A stretch of 64,000 bases of DNA from an uncultured Paludibaculum sp. (GCF_963665245.1 NZ_OY762269.1:3168501-3232500), one strand, 5' to 3'. Positions 1 to 9,376 are shown, counted from the first letter of the stretch. Numbers and translations are program-made. Notes: generated by a model from the letters alone, not told the origin.

Positions 1-2264
1 CGGGCCTCTTCCAGCACCATTTTGCGAAGATGGTCCGTGCGCTGCACCACGCTGCCGGCGTCCAGGCCGGGCAGGACGACGACAAACTCGTCGCCACCCA
101 TGCGGGCCACATAGTCATACTCCCGGCAGTTGGCCTTCAGTGCGCTGGCTACTACTTTCAGCGCCTTGTTGCCCTCCAGGTGGCCGTACTGGTCATTGAT
201 CTGCTTGAAGTTGTCGAGATCGCAGACCAGCAGGGACACGGGGATGCCGCTGCGCTTGCAGCGGGCGATCTCACTGTCCAGATGCAGGAACAGCGAGCGC
301 GCGTTCGGCAGTCCGGTCAGGTAATCCGTCGTCGCCGAGGTTTCGGCCTGGCGGTAACGCAACGCGTTCTCGATGGCCAGCGAGAGCTTCGAGCTCACCA
401 CCAGCAGGATGCGGAGATGGTCCTTGGTGAAGGAATCGCGTTCGATGCTGTATAAGGCGAGTACGCCGATGACGCCGTTCACACCCTGCAGCGGCACGGC
501 CAGCGCGCTGCGTAGCGTTGAGAATTTCGAAGGATCGTTCAGGTAGCCCGGCTCCACCGAAGGATTGCCGTTCAGGATCGGCTTCGAGTTTTCAGCCACC
601 CAACCGGAAAGCCCCTGACCGACGGGGATCTCCAGAGCGGAAAACAGCCGGAAGTTGTCGCCGCTGACGAACTCCGGATGGAGCATATTCTCACGGCGGA
701 TATAGACGGCCATGGAATCGAAGGGCACCAGGCGCTTCAGGCGCACGCTAAGCACGGAGAGGGTCTCATCCAGGCTGAGGGAACTGCCCAGGTTTTGGGC
801 CAGTTCGAACAGTGCCTGGGCTTCGTGCCGGGCGGCGGCGATCTTGCTGAGGAAGTCGGGCTGATCGAGGATCGCCACCGCCTTCGAGGCCGGCGATTTG
901 TCGGAGCCTTCAAAGCCGGCTGCCGGAGCCAGGCCCGCCTCGATCTTGATGTCCGTGCTGAGCTTCAGCGGTTCGACCTTACGGGCCTTGGCCATCTGCT
1001 CGAGTTCGACATAGCGCCGCGCCAGCACTTCCACGACGCGCGGATCAAAGGCCCGTCCAGCCTCCTGCACCACCACGCCGATGGCTTGGTCCAGCGGCAT
1101 CGCCTTGCGGTACTGGCGGTCGCTGGCCAGGGCGTCCAGGCAGTCGACGGCCGAGAGGATGCGCGCGCCAATCGGGATGTCTTCGCCCCAGCGTCCGTCC
1201 GGGTACCCGCTGCCGTCCCACTTCTCATGGTGTGCGCGGACAATGGGGACCACCGGATAGGGGAACCGCACGCGCTCGAGAATCTCGGCGCCGACCACCG
1301 GGTGAATCTTCATCTTCTCGAACTCTTCCGGCGTCAGGCGGCCCGGCTTGGAGATGATGTGTTCGGGGACGGCCAGTTTGCCGATGTCGTGGAGTAGCGA
1401 GGCCGCGCGTAGCGCCTCCATTTCGATCTCACTCAAGCCCAGTTCCTTGCCCACTTCCATGGCGTAGACCTGCACGCGCTCGAGGTGCTCGTGCGTGGTC
1501 TGGTCCTTGGCGTCGATGGCCAGGGCCAGCGCCTCGATGGTTCTCAGGTGGAGCGATGCCATTTCTTCGGCGTGTGATCGTCCGTCTTCCACGCGGGCCA
1601 TGTAGATGCGGTACGACCGGTAAAGCAGAAACACAACCGGGACCGCCAGAACGGGCAACTGCCAGCCCACCTGGCCTCGGGCGGCGTCGAAAACCCCTGC
1701 CAGAACGGCTCCGGCGACGTAGAAGGGCAGCATCCAGAAGTAGCGGTTCTTCCAGATGACGGGCATCTTGACGTGGGTCTCCAGGGCTTCCTTGGTGGCC
1801 CAGGGGAAGGAGATACCCACAAAGAAGGTGGTGCCCGTCAGGATCGCGCGCAGGGCGTCGTTCAGTTCGCGCCGGCCGTCGGCGATAAAGATGCCGCGCG
1901 AGGCGTAGTCGGCCAGGGCAATGGCGATGCACATCACCGACACCGAGAACAGGCTGTTCGAAATCCGGTTGCGCGCTTCCTTGCTCGACATCCAGGTCTG
2001 GGCCAGCGCGCTCACCGCCCCAAGAACCATCGTCTCGTGGGGAGAAAGTGACCGTAACGTAATCAAAACAAAGAGGAGGTTGATGGGTACCACACCCAAT
2101 TCGGTGTGGTAGCCGACCTGCAAGACGGAGGCCAAGATGGCGAGCGTGAAGTAGCTCAGATACTGGATCGGGTCCTGAATGCTCCAGTCTCTCAACTGCG
2201 GCAGGAAAACCGCGGCCCCGAGCAGAATCATCGTCCTCGTATAGGTTTTGGCGACGTTGGACAT
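1..2264 (-). CDS. Membrane HD-GYP / GAF / GGDEF signalling protein (3' end beyond window)
   Basis: Probable bifunctional cyclic-di-GMP enzyme in the inner membrane. The reverse strand stays open from the ATG at 2264 to the window edge, so the C-terminus is missing. About 200 N-terminal residues form several hydrophobic segments. An HD-GYP phosphodiesterase domain follows, with the metal-binding HDIGK, a later HP and HHEKWDGSGYP. Then comes a GAF-like sensor domain, and last a GGDEF domain with MGGDEF preceded by an RxxD inhibitory site (REYD). Both enzymatic signatures look intact, so it could both make and degrade c-di-GMP. HD-GYP before GAF before GGDEF is an uncommon order. The neighbouring PilZ gene fits a c-di-GMP locus. 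Confidence 0.9.
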   Translation of the reverse strand, partial: MSNVAKTYTRTMILLGAAVFLPQLRDWSIQDPIQYLSYFTLAILASVLQVGYHTELGVVPINLLFVLITLRSLSPHETMVLGAVSALAQTWMSSKEARNRISNSLFSVSVMCIAIALADYASRGIFIADGRRELNDALRAILTGTTFFVGISFPWATKEALETHVKMPVIWKNRYFWMLPFYVAGAVLAGVFDAARGQVGWQLPVLAVPVVFLLYRSYRIYMARVEDGRSHAEEMASLHLRTIEALALAIDAKDQTTHEHLERVQVYAMEVGKELGLSEIEMEALRAASLLHDIGKLAVPEHIISKPGRLTPEEFEKMKIHPVVGAEILERVRFPYPVVPIVRAHHEKWDGSGYPDGRWGEDIPIGARILSAVDCLDALASDRQYRKAMPLDQAIGVVVQEAGRAFDPRVVEVLARRYVELEQMAKARKVEPLKLSTDIKIEAGLAPAAGFEGSDKSPASKAVAILDQPDFLSKIAAARHEAQALFELAQNLGSSLSLDETLSVLSVRLKRLVPFDSMAVYIRRENMLHPEFVSGDNFRLFSALEIPVGQGLSGWVAENSKPILNGNPSVEPGYLNDPSKFSTLRSALAVPLQGVNGVIGVLALYSIERDSFTKDHLRILLVVSSKLSLAIENALRYRQAETSATTDYLTGLPNARSLFLHLDSEIARCKRSGIPVSLLVCDLDNFKQINDQYGHLEGNKALKVVASALKANCREYDYVARMGGDEFVVVLPGLDAGSVVQRTDHLRKMVLEEA

Positions 2265-2430
2265 GTGGGCTTCTATTCGAGGACTATCGGCCGGAGCGGC
2301 CGGGAACCTTAACAATCCGATGGACTAAGCGATCTCCCTGAGAGCTCTAAGGCTTGTTCCCGCCTCCATTCGCGTTCAATTTGTCTACAGCCGGGAAGGG
2401 AAGTCGTCGAATTGATAAGTAGGCGCGCCC

Positions 2431-3498
2431 ATGCCAACTGTGACCGTTCACGAGTTCGAGTTTCTTGGAATGCAGGCCATCGTTGCCAGCCCGCGTATGC
2501 TGGCCGCGCTCGATCTGGCGGAGCGTGTCGCTCGCACGTCGGCCACCGTCCTCGTGCAAGGAGAAAGCGGCAGCGGCAAGGAACTGGTAGCCCGAGCCTT
2601 ACATCATCTGTCGCTACGTTCGAGCCGCCCCTGGGTGGACATCAGTTGCGGGGCGTTGCCGGAGCATCTGATCGAAAGCGAACTGTTCGGTTATGAGCGC
2701 GGTGCCTTCAGCGGCGCCGACTCAGCGAAACCGGGTCTGTTCGAGCTGGCGCACACAGGGACGCTCTTCCTGGATGAGATCGGCGAGTTGGAACCGCGCA
2801 TGCAGGTGAAGTTGCTGCGGGTGTTGGACGGCATGCCGTACTACCGTCTGGGTGGCACGAAGAAGATCACAGTGGACGTGCGCGTTCTGGCGGCCACCAA
2901 TGTCGACCTGGAAGTAGCGGTTGGCGAGGGGCGCTTCCGCCGCGATCTGTATCACCGCCTCAGCCAGATGACGCTTCGGGTCCCACCGCTGAGAGAGCGG
3001 CCCGAGGACGTTCAGGCGCTGGCCCTGCACTTTCTCCACCTACACGACGCAGCGGTGCGGATTTCGCCGGAGGCACTCGATGCGCTGGTTCGTCACTCCT
3101 GGCCGGGCAACGTCCGGGAGCTGCGGAACGTGGTCACCCGGGCGGCGATTCTGGCGCGTAGCGGGTTGATCGTCACCTCGGATCTTGACCTGCCGGTGCG
3201 GTTGCAATCCATCCCTTCGCGCGTTCCGGTCGAAATGGCGGTCTCCAACTATGGCGGACTTGCCCAGACGCAGCCAGCGCACGGGGCCATCCTGGACGGC
3301 ATGGAGCGGGAGACCATAATGCGGGTGCTGGATGAGACGCGCGGACACCGTCAGAGGGCCGCCGATCTGCTGGGTATCTCGCGCCGCACACTTAGCCGGA
3401 AGCTGAGACAATATCGACTGGAAGAGGAACCGTCCGGAGTGTCTGTGAATGGCGGTAAGTGGAACCATGACAGAGAGTTACCTGGAAAAACGGCGTGA
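2431..3498 (+). CDS. Sigma-54-dependent Fis-family activator without receiver domain
   Basis: Bacterial enhancer-binding protein that would remodel sigma-54 RNA polymerase using ATP. The AAA+ domain begins almost at the N-terminus: Walker A GESGSGKE at residues 44-51, sigma-54 contact loop GAFSGA at 91-96 (Ser in place of the usual Thr of GAFTGA), Walker B TLFLDE at 111-116, and the R-finger region around 170. A Fis-type helix-turn-helix lies near residues 288-330 (RAADLLGISRRTLSRKL). There is no N-terminal receiver, GAF or PAS domain, so how it is regulated is not visible. About 25 C-terminal residues beyond the HTH overlap the PilZ gene. The start at 2431 leaves a short leader before the AAA+ domain and has only a weak ribosome-binding site. 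Confidence 0.93.
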   Translation: MPTVTVHEFEFLGMQAIVASPRMLAALDLAERVARTSATVLVQGESGSGKELVARALHHLSLRSSRPWVDISCGALPEHLIESELFGYERGAFSGADSAKPGLFELAHTGTLFLDEIGELEPRMQVKLLRVLDGMPYYRLGGTKKITVDVRVLAATNVDLEVAVGEGRFRRDLYHRLSQMTLRVPPLRERPEDVQALALHFLHLHDAAVRISPEALDALVRHSWPGNVRELRNVVTRAAILARSGLIVTSDLDLPVRLQSIPSRVPVEMAVSNYGGLAQTQPAHGAILDGMERETIMRVLDETRGHRQRAADLLGISRRTLSRKLRQYRLEEEPSGVSVNGGKWNHDRELPGKTA

Positions 3499-3751
3499 GC
3501 CCCGGTATCCCGCCGAGGGCCAAATCACCTTCCGTCTGGTTGGGGCGACGGGTGCCGCGACCGAAGGCCGCCTGATCGATGTCAGCGAGACAGGGTTCCG
3601 CGCCGCCCACCGCGATGCCACCCTGGCCCGCGGGCAGGAAGTCACCTTCGAACACAGCAAGGCCCGCGGACGGGCCAAGGCTGTCTGGAACCGGATTCTG
3701 GATGGCGAGATCCAGACCGGATTCCTGGTGCTGATCGATAGCCGCTCTTGA
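3449..3751 (+). CDS. PilZ domain protein
   Basis: Small 100-residue c-di-GMP receptor consisting of one PilZ domain. Both ligand-binding signatures are present: RxxxR at residues 15-19 and DxSxxG at 44-49. The start at 3449 is preferred because GGAG lies at 3436-3439, nine bases upstream. An internal ATG at 3467 would also keep the whole domain. The first 50 bases overlap the end of the sigma-54 activator, so the two are probably translationally coupled. Its partner protein cannot be told from the sequence. Confidence 0.88.
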   Translation: MAVSGTMTESYLEKRREPRYPAEGQITFRLVGATGAATEGRLIDVSETGFRAAHRDATLARGQEVTFEHSKARGRAKAVWNRILDGEIQTGFLVLIDSRS

Positions 3752-3794
3752 GTACCCACCTTCGGAATTACGTGACGTAGTTGCGATATAGCCT

Positions 3795-3892
3795 TCAGCG
3801 CTCAGCTTTCAGGGGTCAGCTCCTGAGTTTGTCTATTTCTAGACCGGTACGGGCTTGCGGTTTGTGGTTCGAAGCTGATGGCTGAGAGCTGA
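3795..3892. repeat. Heptad inverted repeat element, copy A
   Basis: TCAG(C) units begin at 3795, 3802, 3809 and 3816, exactly 7 bp apart. After a spacer of about 50 bp, GCTGA units begin at 3874, 3881 and 3888. GCTGA is the reverse complement of TCAGC, so the element can fold as a hairpin. The same architecture occurs at 23640-23699 and 36349-36406. The 309-bp gene-free stretch 3752-4060 is otherwise plain apart from the -10 element below. Confidence 0.8.
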
Positions 3893-4011
3893 GGGCTTAC
3901 CTCCGATACGGGTGCAGATTTCGGAAACCATGACTGAGCGAAGGAGGATCGCGCCACCTGCCGCCGTCCCCTCGGTGGGTTTTGTTGTACCCACGCCCCC
4001 GCCTCGAACCG

Positions 4012-4017
4012 TATAAT
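4012..4017 (+). promoter_or_regulatory. Candidate -10 element of the SBBP gene
   Basis: A perfect TATAAT hexamer lies 44 bp upstream of the start codon at 4061. No good -35 hexamer is visible at 16-18 bp, so the promoter may depend on an activator or another sigma factor. Confidence 0.35.
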
Positions 4018-4060
4018 GATTAGTTTGGTGTAGGTGTTTCTACGCCAGCCATAAACTCGC

Positions 4061-6172
4061 ATGCGCATCCTGCCGTTCCTTACCCTCGCCGCCGCCGTGA
4101 CCGCAGTCGCGGGCACAGGTTCCTCCGATCCCCGTAAGGCCCTGAGCCTACTGCCTTCGTGGTTTGAGCCGGCACCCGGCAATACGCGGTTCACCTCGCA
4201 CAGCACGACGATGCCGGTGGCCATCGACGCGTCCGGCGCCATCTTGGGCGGCCAGTTGCGTATGACGCTGGCCGGCGGCCAACGGGATGCGCGGCTGGAA
4301 GGCGTCGAGCGGCAGCAGGCCAATTCCAACTACCTCATCGGCCGGCAGCGCTCGAAGTGGCGCGCCGATGTGCCGCATTTTGAGCGGGTTGCCGTGCGTG
4401 GAGCGTATCCAGGCATCGATGTTCTGTACTACGCCCAGGATAAGAAGCTGGAGTACGACTTCCTGGTTCAGCCCGGCTCCAGCCCCGATGCTATCCGGCT
4501 GCGATTTTCCGGAGCGAAGCCGAGGCTCTCCGCGTCCGGAGAACTCGAGCTTTCGTCTGGTGTCCTGCAGCATGCGCCGGTCGCCTACCAGATGCGCGAT
4601 GGACAGCGGGTTGCCGTTTCCAGTTCCTACGAGATTGCCCGCAACGGCGACGTGCGATTCCGGCTGGGCGCCTACGATAGGAAATTGCCGCTGGTGATCG
4701 ATCCCGTGGTTTCGTGGGCCGGCTATGTCGTGGGCAACAGCGCCGACATCATTAATGCCGTGGTGGCCGATCCGGCCGGCGGATTCTGGGTGGCGGGCTC
4801 GGCACAGGCGCAGATCGACATTCCCGCCGATACGAACCCTTACTATTTGACCAACAGTGGCGGCAAGGACGCCTTTCTGGCGAAGATCGTCTCCGAGAAC
4901 GGCACGTGGAAGCTGGTCTACTGGAGCTACTTCGGCGGCACCGGGGATGACGAGGCCAATGGCCTCACCTGGTTCGGTTCGTTGCTGGCCATGACTGGCA
5001 GCACGGCTTCGACCGACTTCCCCTTGAGCGGCAATGCTTTTCAGCGCGAGTTGGGCGACCCCAATCCCGACAACGAGGATGCGGACGACGACGAAGTGGC
5101 CGGCGGCATTGACGCGTTCGTCTTTATCTACGATCCGGCCAAGGGCGGCCTGGACACGCTGACCTATTCGACGTATTTCGGCGGCACGGCCACCGATATC
5201 GGTCTGTCGATCGCCGGTGGGGCGAACAATGCCCTGGCGGTGTCGGGCTATACGGATTCCGGCGTTCTGTATGGCGTCACGCAGGGCGTTGCCTTGCAGC
5301 CGTCCAACCGGGGCGGCCAGGATGCCTTCGTGGCCGTGTTGAAGCCTTTTGCCGACACCGTGCCCGGCACCCTGCCCTTCGCCACCTTCCTGGGCGGCAA
5401 TTCCACCGACATCGCGAATGCGATCGGCTGGGACAGCAAGGGGATGCTGTACGTCGCCGGCGTGACACTTTCCAACGATTTCCCGCTGGCCGGTGCGACT
5501 TACCAGTCGACCGCCAAGGCAGGCGGGAATGTCTTCTTCACGAAGCTTGACCCGAATCAGACGGCTTTCGATTCGCTGCTTTACTCCACCTATATCGGCG
5601 GCCGTGGCATCGACTCCGGCCAGGCGATGGTGATCGATGCCCACGATGTGGCATGGATCTCAGGGTTTACGACCTCGACGGATCTGCCGGTGTCACCGGG
5701 CGCTTATCAGGTCTCCCTCGGCGGCGGAGTGGATGCGTTCGTGATGGCCGCGGACCCCTCGAAGACCGGAGCGGGCTTCCTTACCTACTGCTCTTACTTC
5801 GGCGGCACGGGCACTGATGTAGCCTATGGCATTGCCGTCAGTCCCACGGACGGGACTGTCACCTTGGGCGGCTACACCACATCGGCCAATTTTCCGCAGA
5901 AGAACATCGACGGCTACACTCCGCCCGCGATCCACCTGACCGAATCCTGGGCGGCCCGCATCGATCCGGCCAAGTTCGACACCGAAGCGCTGGTTTGGTC
6001 GTTGAGCTTCGGCGGCAATCTGAACGACGTCATCACCACCATTACGCTGGACGCACAAGGCGGGACCTTTCTCGCCGGTTTCAGCAATTCGAACAACCTG
6101 GCGGTCACCGGCGGCCAGGCGAAACCGAACGACACGGCGAACAATACCGGGTTCTTCCTTTTAGTCAAGTAA
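4061..6172 (+). CDS. Secreted SBBP-repeat beta-propeller protein
   Basis: Exported protein of 703 residues with an N-terminal signal peptide (first 18 or so residues, ending near AGTGSS). Residues about 30-220 form the globular domain that usually precedes SBBP propellers. The rest is a run of seven or so repeats built on the pattern YSTYFGG-x-x-x-D followed by a small-residue and Thr/Ser-rich strand (for example near residues 370, 505 and 575). Such proteins are abundant in Solibacter-like Acidobacteria, and their function is not established. An acidic loop (DNEDADDDE, about residue 340) could bind calcium. The next gene on the same strand starts 116 bp downstream. Confidence 0.85.
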   Translation: MRILPFLTLAAAVTAVAGTGSSDPRKALSLLPSWFEPAPGNTRFTSHSTTMPVAIDASGAILGGQLRMTLAGGQRDARLEGVERQQANSNYLIGRQRSKWRADVPHFERVAVRGAYPGIDVLYYAQDKKLEYDFLVQPGSSPDAIRLRFSGAKPRLSASGELELSSGVLQHAPVAYQMRDGQRVAVSSSYEIARNGDVRFRLGAYDRKLPLVIDPVVSWAGYVVGNSADIINAVVADPAGGFWVAGSAQAQIDIPADTNPYYLTNSGGKDAFLAKIVSENGTWKLVYWSYFGGTGDDEANGLTWFGSLLAMTGSTASTDFPLSGNAFQRELGDPNPDNEDADDDEVAGGIDAFVFIYDPAKGGLDTLTYSTYFGGTATDIGLSIAGGANNALAVSGYTDSGVLYGVTQGVALQPSNRGGQDAFVAVLKPFADTVPGTLPFATFLGGNSTDIANAIGWDSKGMLYVAGVTLSNDFPLAGATYQSTAKAGGNVFFTKLDPNQTAFDSLLYSTYIGGRGIDSGQAMVIDAHDVAWISGFTTSTDLPVSPGAYQVSLGGGVDAFVMAADPSKTGAGFLTYCSYFGGTGTDVAYGIAVSPTDGTVTLGGYTTSANFPQKNIDGYTPPAIHLTESWAARIDPAKFDTEALVWSLSFGGNLNDVITTITLDAQGGTFLAGFSNSNNLAVTGGQAKPNDTANNTGFFLLVK

Positions 6173-6288
6173 GAGTCCGTCCGCCAATACGCGATAAACC
6201 TCGATAGAATAGTCGCTTCCGGAAACCTTACCGTCTCGGACCGCGCCTTCTCAAGGGGGTGCTCGGAAGGTGTCCCCCAGGTAGTCGC

Positions 6289-7503
6289 ATGAATTCTAGT
6301 CGTCTTATCCCCTGCCTTGTCGGCATCGTATCTCTACTGTTTCTAGGCGCCTGCGGCCGGTCGGCGCCCGAAGCCGCCAAGAAGGACACTGGCCCCGTGA
6401 ACGTGAAGGTGGCGCGTGTCAGCACCCGCTCCATTCAGCGTTCCGTCGAGGGCGTTGGCACGTTATTTCCTTATGACGAAGCCATCATCAGCGCCGAAGC
6501 GGACGGGCCGCTGGAGCAGGTGAACGCTGACTTGGGCGATTCCGTTACCCAGGGACAGATTCTGGCGCGCATTTCCGATGAAGAGGCGCGGTATCTGGTG
6601 GCCCAGCAGGAGGCCCAGCTCCGGCAGGCACTGGAGCGCCTGGGCCTGACGAACGAGAAGGACCGGCTAAAGGACGTGCGCGAGGCGCCCGATGTGCGCC
6701 GCGCGAAGGCCGATCTGTTCGAAGTGGAAGTGCGCTACCGGCGAACCCGGGAATTGGTGGACCAGGGTATTGGTCCAAAGTCGGACCTCGACCAGGCGCA
6801 AGCCCGTTACCAGTCGGTCCAGGCCGCCTACGACCAGACGATGAATCAGACGCGCAACCTCGTCCAAGAGGTGGAGCGGTACAAGGCCAGCCTGGACTTC
6901 CAGCGCAAGAAACTGCGCGATACCACGGTGCGCGCGCCGTTCGCGGCCTTCGTCAAAGACCGGCAGGCGGTCGTCGGGGCCTATGTGAAGGCCAACTCGC
7001 CGCTCTTCACCTTGGTCAAGATCGATCCTATCCGTCTGCGCGTGGAAGTGCCGGAGCGGATGGCGCCCTGGGTCAAGCTCGGGCAACGAGCCGAGGTGAG
7101 TGTCGAAGCCTTTGCCGGACGGAAGTTCGAGGGCAAGGTATGGCGCATCTCGCCGACGGTGGATCAGACCAAGCGAACCTTCGTCGTGGAAGCCCTGATC
7201 CAGAACAACAGAAACGAGTTGAAGCCGGGCTCCTACGCCCGTGCGCGTCTGGATACGGATAAGGTGGAGAGCATCCGCGTGGTGCCCACCGAAGCCATTC
7301 TGTACGTACTGGGGACGAACAAGTCCTACGTCGTCAAGAAGGACGATTCCATCGACGTCCGTGACGTGAAGCTTGGTGAGCGTTTCTCGCGGGAGACCGA
7401 GATCACCGAAGGTCTCAACGAGGGTGAGGTGGTGGCGGTTTCCGGCCTCAGCCGGCTGGATGCCGGTTCGAAGGTGAAGATTATCGTCACCGAAACCAAC
7501 TGA
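6289..7503 (+). CDS. RND efflux periplasmic adaptor lipoprotein (membrane fusion protein)
   Basis: Adaptor subunit that links an inner-membrane RND or ABC pump to an outer-membrane channel. The chosen ATG gives a lipoprotein signal with lipobox LGAC (Cys22). The body has the usual order: split biotinyl/lipoyl-like halves around residues 60-100 and 215-245, a long alpha-helical hairpin between them, then beta-barrel and membrane-proximal domains to about 400. Total length is 404 residues, normal for the family. No inner-membrane pump or TolC-like gene lies next to it: the next gene is a TonB receptor. It probably serves a pump encoded elsewhere. Confidence 0.88.
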   Translation: MNSSRLIPCLVGIVSLLFLGACGRSAPEAAKKDTGPVNVKVARVSTRSIQRSVEGVGTLFPYDEAIISAEADGPLEQVNADLGDSVTQGQILARISDEEARYLVAQQEAQLRQALERLGLTNEKDRLKDVREAPDVRRAKADLFEVEVRYRRTRELVDQGIGPKSDLDQAQARYQSVQAAYDQTMNQTRNLVQEVERYKASLDFQRKKLRDTTVRAPFAAFVKDRQAVVGAYVKANSPLFTLVKIDPIRLRVEVPERMAPWVKLGQRAEVSVEAFAGRKFEGKVWRISPTVDQTKRTFVVEALIQNNRNELKPGSYARARLDTDKVESIRVVPTEAILYVLGTNKSYVVKKDDSIDVRDVKLGERFSRETEITEGLNEGEVVAVSGLSRLDAGSKVKIIVTETN

Positions 7504-7597
7504 GCTCGCGAGCACGGTGCCGCCGCGGGAAATCTGCGAAAATGGAAATGAAGGGTGGGTTGTCCGAAACTGACTGTCCACCCACCCCGCTTTCCTC

Positions 7598-9376
7598 ATG
7601 CGTCCTTTTCTCCTTGGTCTGACGCTGGTCGCCTGCCCGTTGTTTGCGCAGACGGATCCGCCTGTCCTGAAACAATCAGTGGTGGTCACCGGCACTTGGC
7701 AGCCGCTGCCTCTGGACGAGGCGGACCGCAGTATCAGCGCCTTGCCGGTTCGCGGCCAACCCCTGCTTTTCAATAGCTTTGTTGATTTTCTGCGGCTCGA
7801 TCCATCACTCGATCTGCGCCAGCGGGGGCAGAACGGCGTGCAGGGCGACCTCTCCATCCGCGGAGCCAGCTTCGGCCAGACCCTGGTCCTGCTGAACGGG
7901 CGGCGGATGAACGATCCGCAGTCCGGCCATCACAACATGGACCTGCCGATTCCGATGGAGTCCATCCAATCGATCGAGGTTCTGCGCGGGGCCGGTTCGA
8001 CCCTCTATGGTTCCGATGCCGTGGGCGGCGTCGTGAACGTCATTACGGCTCCTCCGGAATCGTGGCAGGCGCGGATGCGGCTCGCTGCCGGCAGTTTCGG
8101 CACGAACATGGAATCGGCCAGCGTCACCGGGCTGATGGGTGGGCTGATGCAGCAGTTCACGTTTTCGCGGGACTTCTCGACCGGCTTCATGCCCAATCGC
8201 GACTATCGCAATCTCTCCTTTGGCTCGTCCACCCGCTACACGTCGAAGCTCGGCTCCACCGGTCTCGATCTGGGCTATGCCGACAAGCCCTTTGGCGCAC
8301 AGGATTTCTACGGGGCTTACCCTTCCTGGGAGCGCACCAAAACCTGGTTCGGCGGGCTCAGCCAATCGATCGGTGAGCGCACCGAGGCTTCGTTCAGCTT
8401 CCGTAGGCACACAGATCTGTTCTACCTCTACAGGGACAATCCGCAGCGCTACCAGAACCACCATCAGGCCGAGAGCTGGCAGGCCAGCGTGCGCCGCCGC
8501 GAGCCCCTGGGGCGATCGATGACGCTCTTCTACGGTGTCGAGAGCTTCGGTGAGAACATCAACTCCACGAATCTGGGCGTCCACAGCCGCGCGCGCGGGA
8601 CGGGCTACGTCTCGCTCGACATCCGGGCGCTGAAGCGCTTTTCCATCACCACCGGCGTACGTACGGAGAGCTATCGCGGCGCCTTCGACCAGGTGAGCCC
8701 GTCCATCGGCGTGGGCTACTGGGCTTCGTCGAAGTTCAAGCTGCGCGGCGGAGTGAGCCGAGCATACCGGCTGCCCACATTCACGGATCTGTACTATCGC
8801 GATCCGGCGAATCAGGGCAATGCCGCGCTGCAGACCGAGACCGCCTGGAGCACGGAGGGCGGCGCCGAGTATCAACCCACCGCCAACCTGCGTCTGCAGA
8901 CTACGGTGTTTCACCGCCGTGACCGCAACGGCATCGACTACATGAGCTCATCGCCCACCGGACCCTGGGTGGCGGCGAACATCACCCGCTTGAACTTCAC
9001 CGGCGTCGAGTCCTCGGCCGCGTGGCGCTGGCGCCACCAGTTGTTCGAACTCAGCTATACGGGCCTGCGCGGCGTGTCCGAGTTGTTGCCGGGCATCTAT
9101 ACCAAATATGCCTTCAACTACCCCATCCACTCGGCCGTGGCGTCGTGGACCGGCACGCTGCCTGGTTCCATCACCGCCCGGACGCGCATTGGGGCGATGG
9201 AGCGGCGGGCCCGCGATCCCTACGGGGTATGGGACCTCTATGTGGCGCGCAACCGTGGCCCAGTGCGGCCATTCGTCCAGTTCACGAATCTGGCGAACAC
9301 GCGCTATCAGGAGATCCTCAGCATTCCGCTGCCCGGACGGGCCGTGCTGGGCGGGGTCGAACTCGTCATCCGATAG
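7598..9376 (+). CDS. TonB-dependent outer-membrane receptor, BtuB/colicin-I-receptor type
   Basis: Outer-membrane active transporter of 592 residues. It has a signal peptide ending at LFAQ, a short TonB-box-like segment (QSVVVTG), a plug domain (SIRGASFGQTLVLLNG, then IEVLRGAGSTLYGSDAVGGVVNV) and a C-terminal beta-barrel ending in a hydrophobic strand (VELVIR). It lacks the carboxypeptidase-like N-terminal domain of the two giant receptors in this window. It is small, in the size range of cobalamin or catecholate receptors, but nothing nearby identifies the ligand. Confidence 0.9.
   Translation: MRPFLLGLTLVACPLFAQTDPPVLKQSVVVTGTWQPLPLDEADRSISALPVRGQPLLFNSFVDFLRLDPSLDLRQRGQNGVQGDLSIRGASFGQTLVLLNGRRMNDPQSGHHNMDLPIPMESIQSIEVLRGAGSTLYGSDAVGGVVNVITAPPESWQARMRLAAGSFGTNMESASVTGLMGGLMQQFTFSRDFSTGFMPNRDYRNLSFGSSTRYTSKLGSTGLDLGYADKPFGAQDFYGAYPSWERTKTWFGGLSQSIGERTEASFSFRRHTDLFYLYRDNPQRYQNHHQAESWQASVRRREPLGRSMTLFYGVESFGENINSTNLGVHSRARGTGYVSLDIRALKRFSITTGVRTESYRGAFDQVSPSIGVGYWASSKFKLRGGVSRAYRLPTFTDLYYRDPANQGNAALQTETAWSTEGGAEYQPTANLRLQTTVFHRRDRNGIDYMSSSPTGPWVAANITRLNFTGVESSAAWRWRHQLFELSYTGLRGVSELLPGIYTKYAFNYPIHSAVASWTGTLPGSITARTRIGAMERRARDPYGVWDLYVARNRGPVRPFVQFTNLANTRYQEILSIPLPGRAVLGGVELVIR

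Noticed and set aside
3795..3892. Heptad repeats as a CRISPR or as coding sequence
   Set aside because: The unit is only 7 bp, in two opposite orientations, with no spacer pattern and no open frame across any of the three copies.
4148..5644. 498-codon reverse frame inside the SBBP gene
   Set aside because: Shadow of a repeat-rich forward gene that has a signal peptide and clear SBBP repeats.
6667..7857. 396-codon reverse frame across the efflux adaptor and TonB receptor start
   Set aside because: It spans two good forward genes and has no recognisable domain.
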